From Paracoccaceae bacterium (GTDB lineage: Bacteria; Pseudomonadota; Alphaproteobacteria; Rhodobacterales; Rhodobacteraceae): DNA of 6,034 bases. The position numbers and the translations under genes were made by a program. The stretch is taken from positions 26,189-32,222 of the forward strand of contig DQCI01000113.1 of NCBI GenBank assembly GCA_003545125.1, in the 5' to 3' direction. Within the stretch, counting starts at the first letter, position 1. Each line of letters starts with the position of its first letter. The notes beneath the pieces are model-generated. The model did no database searches, was not told the origin of the DNA, and saw only the letters and a program-made list of their open reading frames with translations. Positions 1-6,022 of the stretch are shown piece by piece.

Positions 1-629
<629 letters not shown>

Positions 630-653
630 GGGAAGGCTCCGGAAACGGGGAAA

Positions 654-675
654 GCCGGGGCCACGGGGCCCCGGC
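654..675 (-). other. Strong intercistronic hairpin between the cbiM-like gene and cobW
   Basis: Arms GCCGGGGCC (654-662) and GGCCCCGGC (667-675) form a perfect 9-bp, all G/C stem with a 4-nt loop. In the direction of transcription (minus) it is followed by TTTCCCCGTTT, which has only short T runs, so it is not a convincing intrinsic terminator. It lies in the 69-nt gap between the upstream stop codon and the cobW start, about 14 nt before the cobW ribosome binding site. It may act as a partial attenuator, a barrier to 3' exonucleases or a translation modulator. This role is inferred; only the hairpin is seen. Confidence 0.6.
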
Positions 676-698
676 AGGAACGTTCAGCTGAAAAAAGC

Positions 699-1364
699 TC
701 AGGCGTAGAGGCGCGGCGTGACCAGGCCGGTCTTGCCGAGGCCGCGCATCGTCTTGGCGGCCGCCAGCACACCAAGATCGACCAGCGGCTCGATCAGCAC
801 GACGAGCATGTAGGCGGCGCCAAAAGTCGCCACGGCTTCCCAGGCGGCAAACCCTTGCGCGTAGAAAGCCCAGAAGGCGACCCATGCGACGATACCGCCC
901 TGGAACGTGGCCGAGAGCTTGGCCACTTGCGCGTAGCTGAGATCGACATACGCCGTACCCGGCGCGACGATGCGGCGCGCAAGCGCGGCCATCGCGTAGA
1001 GCGGCACCAGCAGCGTGGTCAGGTTGGCGAAGTATTGCGGCAGATCCCAGGGGGCGAAGGCGACCCCCTGCAGCAGCAGGCCGAGCGCGAGGCCCAGCGC
1101 GGCCGGACCGGCACCGAGGGTCAAAAACAGGGTCGAGCCGAGAATGAGGTGAACTTCCGAGACTCCGACCGGCGGATGCGGCAGGAGTTGGAAGAAGGCG
1201 AGCACGGCGCCGGTGGCGATAAGGCCGCGCGCGGCGAGGCCGGCCACACCGGATGTCTTGATGGTCTCCCAGGCGAGTTTCAGGCCGTAACCGCCCGCGA
1301 CGGTGGCGGTGCCGATCGAGAGCGCCATTTTCGCGCCATCAATGATGCCAGGTTCGATATGCAT
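699..1364 (-). CDS. CbiM-family cobalt-uptake membrane protein (ECF transporter substrate component)
   Basis: This 221-aa hydrophobic protein starts MHIEPGIIDGAKM and ends TPRLYA. The start ATG (1364-1362) has an exact GGAGGT ribosome binding site at 1376-1371, six nt away. CbiM/NikM proteins are the metal-binding S components of energy-coupling-factor importers; they use the N-terminal Met-His to bind Co2+ or Ni2+, and His2 is present here. Further histidines at H63 (LPHPPVG) and H72 (SEVHLILG) precede a long hydrophobic segment (about 73-100). Other likely membrane spans are near 14-32, 46-61, 111-129, 155-172 and 179-197. No CbiN, CbiQ or CbiO gene is visible beside it, so it is either a solitary component or is energised by proteins encoded elsewhere. 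The cobalamin riboswitch in its leader and cobW downstream point to cobalt rather than nickel. Family assignment rests on sequence pattern and context; the symbol is withheld because this short form differs from classical CbiM. Confidence 0.82.
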   Translation of the reverse strand: MHIEPGIIDGAKMALSIGTATVAGGYGLKLAWETIKTSGVAGLAARGLIATGAVLAFFQLLPHPPVGVSEVHLILGSTLFLTLGAGPAALGLALGLLLQGVAFAPWDLPQYFANLTTLLVPLYAMAALARRIVAPGTAYVDLSYAQVAKLSATFQGGIVAWVAFWAFYAQGFAAWEAVATFGAAYMLVVLIEPLVDLGVLAAAKTMRGLGKTGLVTPRLYA

Positions 1365-1380
1365 GTGTCTACCTCCATTG

Positions 1381-1397
1381 CCCGTCTCCCCGACGGG
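1381..1397 (-). other. Small leader hairpin between the riboswitch and the cbiM-like ribosome binding site
   Basis: In the minus-strand transcript, CCCGTC and GACGGG form a perfect 6-bp stem around a GGGGA loop. It lies 4 nt before the GGAGGT ribosome binding site (1376-1371) and about 13 nt after the riboswitch 3' end. There is no U tract, so it is not an intrinsic terminator. It could be part of the expression platform that controls ribosome access; that role is inferred. Confidence 0.45.
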
Positions 1398-1410
1398 TGG
1401 GTTTCATTGG

Positions 1411-1596
1411 CCATGGCAGGTCTCCTGGCTCGCGGGTCTCAGCTCCCACCGCCTTCCCGGGGGGCTCCCCAGTGGCATCCGGCGGTCGCTCTCCGCATAC
1501 AGTCGCGGGGGCGGCTGCGGCGCGAGGGCCCCGATATGGGTCACCCGTTCCGCATTCCCTATTCTCCCTGGGGCGCTTCGCACCCCGATGGGAACC
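1411..1596 (-). ncRNA. Cobalamin (adenosylcobalamin-type) riboswitch
   Basis: Read on the minus strand, all hallmark blocks of the cobalamin riboswitch (Rfam RF00174 type) appear in order. These are GGTTCCC at the 5' end (1596-1590), GGGAATGCGG (1559-1550), the core GCCGCCCCCGCGACTGTAT (1515-1497), GCCACTGGGG (1476-1467) with CCGGGAAGGC (1460-1451), and the B12 box GAGCCAGGAGACCTGCC (1431-1415). It lies about 47 nt upstream of the cbiM-like start codon in the same orientation. Binding of a cobalamin normally lowers expression of downstream cobalt uptake and B12 synthesis genes. No intrinsic terminator with a U tract follows, so control of translation initiation (or Rho-dependent termination) is more likely than simple attenuation. 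Outer boundaries are approximate. Confidence 0.96.
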
Positions 1597-1607
1597 ATGT
1601 GAAGAGT

Positions 1608-1636
1608 TTGTCACCCGCGAGGCGGGGTCGCGTCAA
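1608..1636 (-). promoter_or_regulatory. Predicted promoter of the riboswitch-cbiM-cobW transcript
   Basis: On the minus strand, a TTGACG -35 box (1636-1631; 5 of 6 to consensus) is followed after 17 nt by a weak -10 box TGACAA (1613-1608). This would start RNA near 1601, just before the riboswitch 5' end at 1596. The fit of position supports it, but the -10 is poor, as is common in alphaproteobacteria. The spacer contains a 5-3-5 inverted repeat, CCCGC GAG GCGGG (1614-1626). Confidence 0.45.
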
Positions 1637-1648
1637 GCGCTGTTGACG
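1631..1648. promoter_or_regulatory. 6-6-6 inverted repeat CGTCAA-N6-TTGACG, possible operator
   Basis: CGTCAA (1631-1636) and TTGACG (1643-1648) are perfect reverse complements separated by GCGCTG. The left arm is also the predicted -35 box of the minus-strand B12 transcript, so a protein bound here would compete with RNA polymerase. The right arm resembles a plus-strand -35 box but has no acceptable -10 box 16-18 nt downstream. The operator role is inferred from symmetry and position only. Confidence 0.35.
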
Positions 1649-1655
1649 GGGGGCG

Positions 1656-1724
1656 CGAAATCCGGTGCGGATTTCGGATCACATTCCGAAACGGAATGTG
1701 TCCCGGTTTCCGCACCGGAAACCG
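1656..1724. repeat. Array of three perfect 21-bp palindromes with exact 24-bp period
   Basis: Unit 1 (1656-1676) has arms CGAAATCCG and CGGATTTCG around GTG. Unit 2 (1680-1700) has arms CACATTCCG and CGGAATGTG around AAA. Unit 3 (1704-1724) has arms CGGTTTCCG and CGGAAACCG around CAC. Each is a perfect 9-3-9 inverted repeat, and 3-nt linkers (GAT, TCC) separate them, giving centres at 1666, 1690 and 1714. Conserved positions are the outer C/G and the inner TCCG-N3-CGGA; the four remaining arm positions differ between units, yet always match the opposite arm. There are no T tracts, so these are not intrinsic terminators. The array sits about 20 bp upstream of the predicted cbiM-side -35 box and about 150 bp upstream of the smc start codon. 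It could be tandem repressor sites, a structured RNA or a mobile palindromic repeat; I do not recognise the family. Confidence 0.85.
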
Positions 1725-1756
1725 TTCGGGCCCATCCCGGAGGCACGTGGTCCCGG

Positions 1757-1773
1757 CCACATCTTGTGGAAAA
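1757..1773 (-). promoter_or_regulatory. DnaA-box-like site next to a small inverted repeat
   Basis: The minus strand of 1765-1773 reads TTTTCCACA, which fits the relaxed DnaA-box pattern TTWTNCACA. The same bases partly form a 5-3-5 inverted repeat, CCACA TCT TGTGG (1757-1769). A single match of this kind can occur by chance, and there is no cluster of boxes suggesting an origin. Confidence 0.25.
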
Positions 1774-1808
1774 GTCGACACGCCCCCCAACATGCGGCGC
1801 AGCTCGCG

Positions 1809-1837
1809 TTGACTCGTCCGGCTGGCCCCGAGATGAT
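1809..1837 (+). promoter_or_regulatory. Predicted smc promoter with a GANTC site in the -35 box
   Basis: A TTGACT -35 box (1809-1814; 5 of 6) and a GATGAT -10 box (1832-1837; 4 of 6) are separated by 17 bp. RNA would start near 1844, giving a leader of about 30 nt before the GTG start. GACTC (1811-1815) overlaps the -35 box and GAATC lies at 1851-1855; both are GANTC sites, the target of the CcrM methylase in many alphaproteobacteria. Promoter and methylation control are predictions from sequence only. Confidence 0.4.
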
Positions 1838-1873
1838 GCCGTCTCAACGAGAATCACATCGAGGGCAGGCCGC

Positions 1874-4800
1874 GTGCGGTTCACAAAACTCAGGCTCAAT
1901 GGTTTCAAGAGCTTCGTCGATCCGACCGATCTGGTCATCGCCGAGGGTCTCACGGGCGTCGTCGGGCCCAACGGCTGCGGCAAGTCGAACCTGCTCGAAG
2001 CCTTGCGTTGGGTGATGGGCGAGAACCGGCCGACGGCAATGCGCGGCGGCGGCATGGAAGATGTGATCTTCGCCGGCGCCGCGACTCGGCCCGCGCGCAA
2101 CTTCGCCGAGGTGTCGCTGCTTCTCGACAACCGGGACCGGTTGGCGCCGGCGACGTTCAACGACAGTGACATCCTCGACGTGGTGCGGCGGATCACCCGC
2201 GATGCCGGCTCCGCCTACAAGGTCAACGCCAAGGATGTGCGGGCGCGCGATGTGCAGATGCTGTTCGCCGACGCCTCGACCGGCTCGACCTCGCCCGCGC
2301 TGGTACGCCAGGGGCAGATCGCCGAGCTTATCAATGCCAAGCCCAAAAACCGGCGGCGGATCCTCGAAGAGGCCGCGGGGATCTCGGGCCTCTACCAGCG
2401 CCGCCACGAGGCGGAGCTGAAACTTAAAGGCACCGAGACCAATCTCGCGCGGGTCGACGATGTGATCGAACAGCTCGCCCACCAGCTCGCCCAGCTCGCC
2501 CGCCAGGCGAAGCAGGCGGCGCGTTACCGGGCCATCGGGGCCGAGCTGCGCCAGGCCGAGGGGCTGTTGCTCTATCGCCGCTGGAAAGAGGCCGACGAAA
2601 CCCGGCTCGCCGCCGAACGAACGTTGACCGACAAGGCGACGGCGGCGGCGCAGGCCGAAGCGGCGGCACGGGCGGCGGCGAAGGCGCGCACCGAAGCAGA
2701 GGATCGTCTGCCGGCGCTGCGCGAGGAGGAGGCGATCGCCGCGGCCATCCTGCAACGGCTCCAGGTGGCGCGCGACCAGCTCAGCGACCAGCAGGCCCAG
2801 GCGGCAGAACGGATATCCACGCTGAAAGGCCGGATCGCCCAGTTGATGCGCGATTCCGAGCGCGAGGAAGCGCTGAACCGGGATGCGGGCGAGACGATCG
2901 AACGGCTGGAATGGGAAGCCCGCGAACTCGCGAGGGCTAGCGAGGGCCACGACGACCGGCTGGCGGATGCCACCGAAGAGGCCCGCGCCGCGCTGATGGC
3001 CGCAGAGGCGCGTGAAGATGCGCTGACCCGCCTCAACGAGGAGGTCGCGCGGCTCGCCGCACGGCACCACTCTGCCCAGCGGCTGCTTGAAGACAACCGC
3101 AAGACGTTGGCGCGCAGCGAGGCGGAGGAACAGCGGGCCGGGGTGGCGGTCGAAGAGGCCGGGGCGGCCTTGGAAGCGGCGCGGGCGGCGTTCGCGAGCG
3201 CCGAAGCCGCCCAGGCGGGGATTGCGGCCCGAGCCGAAGAGGCCGAGGCCGCGTTGATCGCCGCCGACGAGGCCCGCGGCCAGGCACAGGCCAGTGAAGC
3301 GGAAGCCCGCGCGGCCCGGTCCGAGACCGAAGGCGAGGTCACCGCGCTCCGGGCCGAGGTGACGGCGCTTGCCAACCTGCTTGATCGCGACACCCGCGCC
3401 GGCGACCAGGTGCTCGACATGGTCCGGGTCGATGCCGGCTATGAGAAAGCGCTCGGCGCGGCGCTCGCGGACGACCTACGCGCTCCGGCCGTCGATTCGG
3501 ACGGCTCCGGTTGGGTGGCGTTGCCCGACTATGACGATCCGCAGCCCCTGCCTGCGGGGGCGACGTCCCTTGTGACACATGTGCGCGCGCCGGGCGTGTT
3601 GACCCGGCGCATGGCCCAGGTCGGCCTCGTCGAGCCCGAAGACGGGGCACGGTTGCAACCGGCGCTCCGGCCCGGCCAACGGCTGGTCACACAGTCCGGC
3701 GATCTGTGGCGGTGGGACGGGTTGCGCGCAGGCGCAGAGGATTCACCCTCGACCGCGGCGCTGCGGCTCGAACAGATGAACAGGCTCGACGGGCTGAAGC
3801 GCGATCTCGATGTGGCGGATACGCGCGCCGAAAACAGCCGCGCCGCCCATGAGGCGCTTCGCGCCGCCCTGGCCGAGGCCACCGAGGCGGACAAGCGGGC
3901 GCGCGACGCGCGGCGCGAGGCCGACCGGGCGATGGCCGAGGGCGCGCGAGCGCTATCGCGCGCCGAGGCCGACCGCAACCTCGCCGCTGGCAAGCTTGAA
4001 AACCTGTCGCTCGCGGTGACCCGCCACGCCGAGGAGGCCGAGGCCGCTCGCGACCGGCTCGCCGAGGCCGAGACGGCCGCGGCGGAACTGCCGGACCTCG
4101 ACGCGGCGCGCGACAAGGTCGAGGACGAGAAACGCGTGGTCGAAGCGGCGCGAAGCGCGATGCTGGCGGCGCGTTCGGCGCACGAAGAACTCAAGCGCGA
4201 GGGCGAGGCCCGGACTAAGCGGGCGCAGGAGGTCACCAAGGAGATATCCGGCTGGCGGCACCGGCTGGAAAGCGCGGGCAAGCGAATCGGCGAGCTCGCC
4301 GAGCGCAAGGAAGAGAGCGAGGCCGAACTCAAGGAGGCGCAGGCCGCACCGGGCGAGCTCGAAGCCAAACGCGACGAGCTTGCGCGGGCGATCTCGGAAT
4401 CGGAGGCGCGGCGCGCCCAGGCGCTCGACGCGCTGAGCGCCGCCGAAGGAGCCTTGCGTGAGGCCATGACCAGCGAACGCGACGCCGAGCGCATCGCCGG
4501 CGAAGGGCGCGAAGCCCGGGCCCGGGCCGAGGCACGGGTGGACGCGGCGCGCGAAGCCGTGGGCATCGCCGCCGAGCGGATCGAAGAAGACCTGGAAACA
4601 ACGCCCGCAGGGCTGCTCGAAGACCTCGATACCGATACCGATCAGATGCCGTCGGCCGAGAAGATCGAGCATGACGTCAACCGCCTCAAGCGCCAGCGCG
4701 AGGCGCTCGGTGCGGTCAACCTGCGCGCCGAGGAAGACGCCCGCGAGGTTCAGACCGAACACGACACGCTGGTGGGCGAAAAGGCCGACCTCGAGGCGGC

Positions 4801-5326
4801 AATCTCGAAACTGCGGTCCGGCATAGCCTCGCTCAACCGCGAAGGGCGCGAACGGCTGCTCACCGCGTTCGAACAGGTCAACTCGAACTTCGGCATGCTG
4901 TTCACCCACCTGTTCGGGGGCGGCGAGGCCAATCTCGTGCTGGTCGAATCGGATGACCCGCTCGAAGCCGGGCTCGAGATCATGTGCCAGCCGCCGGGCA
5001 AGAAGCTGTCGACACTCAGCCTGCTTTCGGGCGGCGAACAGACACTGACGGCGATGGCGCTGATTTTCGCGGTGTTCCTCGCCAACCCGGCCCCGATCTG
5101 TGTGCTCGACGAGGTCGATGCGCCGCTCGACGACGCCAACGTCACCAGGTTCTGCGATTTGCTCGACGAGATGACCCGGCAGACGGAAACCCGCTTCCTC
5201 ATCATCACCCACCACGCGGTGACGATGGCGCGGATGGATCGGTTGTTCGGGGTAACCATGGGCGAGCAGGGTGTGAGCCAGCTGGTATCGGTCGATCTCA
5301 AGAAGGCCGAAGCGCTGGTCGCCTGA
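1874..5326 (+). CDS. smc: Smc, chromosome segregation and condensation ATPase
   Basis: This 1150-aa protein is the core of the bacterial condensin: it dimerises and, with ScpA/ScpB, organises and helps segregate chromosomes. The GTG at 1874 was chosen because the family starts M/V-RFTKLRLNGFKSFVDPT exactly here; GAGGG (1861-1865) is a moderate ribosome binding site. The frame is open upstream to 1397, but that part is non-Smc sequence over the riboswitch. The N-terminal head (about 1-165) has Walker A GPNGCGKSN at 31-39 and the Q-loop region RQGQI at 145-149. A long Ala/Glu/Arg-rich coiled coil (about 166-505) leads to a hinge-like globular part (about 513-630) and a return coil (635 to about 985). 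The C-terminal head has the ABC signature LSGGEQ at 1051-1056 and Walker B CVLDE ending at D1079-E1080, then the D-loop region VDAPLDD and an ITHH segment. All ATPase motifs are intact. The hinge is shorter than in the Bacillus-type protein. ScpA/ScpB are not encoded in the window. Confidence 0.97.
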   Translation: MRFTKLRLNGFKSFVDPTDLVIAEGLTGVVGPNGCGKSNLLEALRWVMGENRPTAMRGGGMEDVIFAGAATRPARNFAEVSLLLDNRDRLAPATFNDSDILDVVRRITRDAGSAYKVNAKDVRARDVQMLFADASTGSTSPALVRQGQIAELINAKPKNRRRILEEAAGISGLYQRRHEAELKLKGTETNLARVDDVIEQLAHQLAQLARQAKQAARYRAIGAELRQAEGLLLYRRWKEADETRLAAERTLTDKATAAAQAEAAARAAAKARTEAEDRLPALREEEAIAAAILQRLQVARDQLSDQQAQAAERISTLKGRIAQLMRDSEREEALNRDAGETIERLEWEARELARASEGHDDRLADATEEARAALMAAEAREDALTRLNEEVARLAARHHSAQRLLEDNRKTLARSEAEEQRAGVAVEEAGAALEAARAAFASAEAAQAGIAARAEEAEAALIAADEARGQAQASEAEARAARSETEGEVTALRAEVTALANLLDRDTRAGDQVLDMVRVDAGYEKALGAALADDLRAPAVDSDGSGWVALPDYDDPQPLPAGATSLVTHVRAPGVLTRRMAQVGLVEPEDGARLQPALRPGQRLVTQSGDLWRWDGLRAGAEDSPSTAALRLEQMNRLDGLKRDLDVADTRAENSRAAHEALRAALAEATEADKRARDARREADRAMAEGARALSRAEADRNLAAGKLENLSLAVTRHAEEAEAARDRLAEAETAAAELPDLDAARDKVEDEKRVVEAARSAMLAARSAHEELKREGEARTKRAQEVTKEISGWRHRLESAGKRIGELAERKEESEAELKEAQAAPGELEAKRDELARAISESEARRAQALDALSAAEGALREAMTSERDAERIAGEGREARARAEARVDAAREAVGIAAERIEEDLETTPAGLLEDLDTDTDQMPSAEKIEHDVNRLKRQREALGAVNLRAEEDAREVQTEHDTLVGEKADLEAAISKLRSGIASLNREGRERLLTAFEQVNSNFGMLFTHLFGGGEANLVLVESDDPLEAGLEIMCQPPGKKLSTLSLLSGGEQTLTAMALIFAVFLANPAPICVLDEVDAPLDDANVTRFCDLLDEMTRQTETRFLIITHHAVTMARMDRLFGVTMGEQGVSQLVSVDLKKAEALVA

Positions 5327-5410
5327 GAAATGACGCACGGCGGAAGGTCGCGCAGGCCGTTGCCCGGTGGAAACGCCGCTTAAACTCTTGGCGTGTCGGG
5401 AAAAGCGTCG

Positions 5411-5438
5411 TTGATCCGTGCGCCGATGCGGCTACACT
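5411..5438 (+). promoter_or_regulatory. Predicted sigma70-type promoter of the ybjN-like gene
   Basis: TTGATC (5411-5416) and TACACT (5433-5438) are spaced by 16 bp and lie 27 bp before the next start codon. Transcription would begin near 5445, giving a leader of about 20 nt. This implies that the downstream gene can be expressed independently of smc. The remaining smc 3' gap (5327-5410) shows no clear terminator, only a weak 5-bp inverted repeat, ACGCC/GGCGT (5373-5394). Confidence 0.55.
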
Positions 5439-5464
5439 GAGGCCGACAGAAGCTGGAGGGCTAG

Positions 5465-5941
5465 ATGAAGCTCGGGACATTATTCGCAACTGCCGCACTG
5501 GCCATGGGGCTGGGTGCTGGCGCGCACGCACAGCAGCTGCTCGCATCCGATCCACAGACTTTCGTGGATTTCTTCGCCGCCGAGGGTTACCGGCCGGAAC
5601 TGCGCGAAGACACGGTCGGGGATCCGATGGTGATGTTCCGCCACGAGGGCAAGACCGAGTATCTGTTGTTCTACGATTGCACCGACAACGCCGATTGCCT
5701 GTCCGTTCAGTTCTTCACCATCTTCCCGATGGAGGAAGGCGTGCCGCTCGACGTGCTCAACGACTGGAACAGCGGCATTTTGAAGCGGTTCACGCGGGCT
5801 TATACCTATGACGACGGCAAGGCTCGGCTCGACATGGACATCGCCACCAGCCGCGACGGGATTTCGACCCGCGATTTCGGAGTGCTGATGAAGCTCTGGC
5901 TGATGCGCAAGGACGAGTTCCAGGAGAGTATCGGGTTCTGA
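5465..5941 (+). CDS. Exported YbjN-domain protein
   Basis: This 158-aa protein starts at ATG 5465 with GGAGGG (5455-5460) four nt upstream. Residues 1-22 form a classical signal peptide: Lys2, a hydrophobic stretch LFATAALAMGLGAG, and an AHA cleavage motif before QQ. The mature part matches the YbjN / 'bacterial sensory transduction regulator' family pattern, with FVDFFAAEGY, then LLFYDCTDNADC, and the WN...RF.RAY segment at about 101-113 followed by an acidic DDG..RLDMDI stretch. Two cysteines, C72 and C78, could form a disulfide in the periplasm. The biochemical role of the family is not established; E. coli YbjN, which is cytoplasmic, has been linked to stress and motility, and this exported version need not share that. 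A dedicated promoter suggests independence from smc. Family membership is fairly sure; function is unknown. Confidence 0.85.
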   Translation: MKLGTLFATAALAMGLGAGAHAQQLLASDPQTFVDFFAAEGYRPELREDTVGDPMVMFRHEGKTEYLLFYDCTDNADCLSVQFFTIFPMEEGVPLDVLNDWNSGILKRFTRAYTYDDGKARLDMDIATSRDGISTRDFGVLMKLWLMRKDEFQESIGF

Positions 5942-5942
5942 T

Positions 5943-5956
5943 CCGCCAAAAGGCGG
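5943..5956 (+). terminator. Possible weak terminator hairpin after the ybjN-like gene
   Basis: CCGCC and GGCGG form a perfect 5-bp stem with an AAAA loop, starting two nt after the stop codon. No T tract follows, so it lacks the second half of an intrinsic terminator; it may only stabilise the 3' end. A second, looser inverted repeat, TGGAAC/GTTCCA, spans 5958-5980. Confidence 0.3.
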
Positions 5957-6022
5957 GTGGAACGGCAGTGGTCAGTTCCAGGTGGCACGCGGCAAACGAC
6001 TGATATCCCTTGCGAGGACCGG

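Larger units (their letters stand above)
1365..1873. other. Divergent intergenic region between the B12 module and smc
   Basis: This gap of about 509 nt contains no protein gene I can support. From left to right it holds the leader hairpin, the cobalamin riboswitch, a minus-strand promoter, a cluster of inverted repeats that includes three regularly spaced 21-bp palindromes, a DnaA-box-like site and a plus-strand smc promoter. The smc reading frame stays open across the whole stretch from 1397. That upstream extension encodes proline-, glycine- and arginine-rich sequence unlike any Smc and overlaps the riboswitch, so it is not considered coding. Confidence 0.8.

Noticed and set aside
686..702. 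Six-T run near the end of the CbiM-like gene on the minus strand as a terminator
   Set aside because: The T run sits at the stop codon with no stable stem before it; only 4-bp AGCT/AGCT or CTGA/TCAG pairings are possible.
1233..1414. A possible leader ORF starting at the ATG (1414) right after the B12 box, reading MANETHPSGRR...
   Set aside because: The GGAG in front of it is part of the conserved B12 box, the frame runs out of phase into the CbiM-like gene, and nothing else supports translation.
1397..1873. A 159-codon N-terminal extension of Smc (frame open from 1397)
   Set aside because: The extension overlaps the cobalamin riboswitch and the palindrome array, encodes Pro/Gly/Arg-rich sequence with no Smc similarity, and the family N-terminus begins exactly at the GTG at 1874.
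2471..2500. Short tandem AGCTCGCCC repeats within smc
   Set aside because: They encode the coiled-coil residues QLAHQLAQLAR and reflect heptad and codon bias, not a separate element.
3953..5338. Long minus-strand open frames inside smc (for example 461 and 408 codons)
   Set aside because: They are antisense frames over a strongly supported gene with alternating Ala/Glu/Arg codons; their products show no recognisable domain.
5373..5394. Inverted repeat ACGCC/GGCGT after smc as a terminator
   Set aside because: The 5-bp stem has a 12-nt loop and no following T tract, which is too weak to call.
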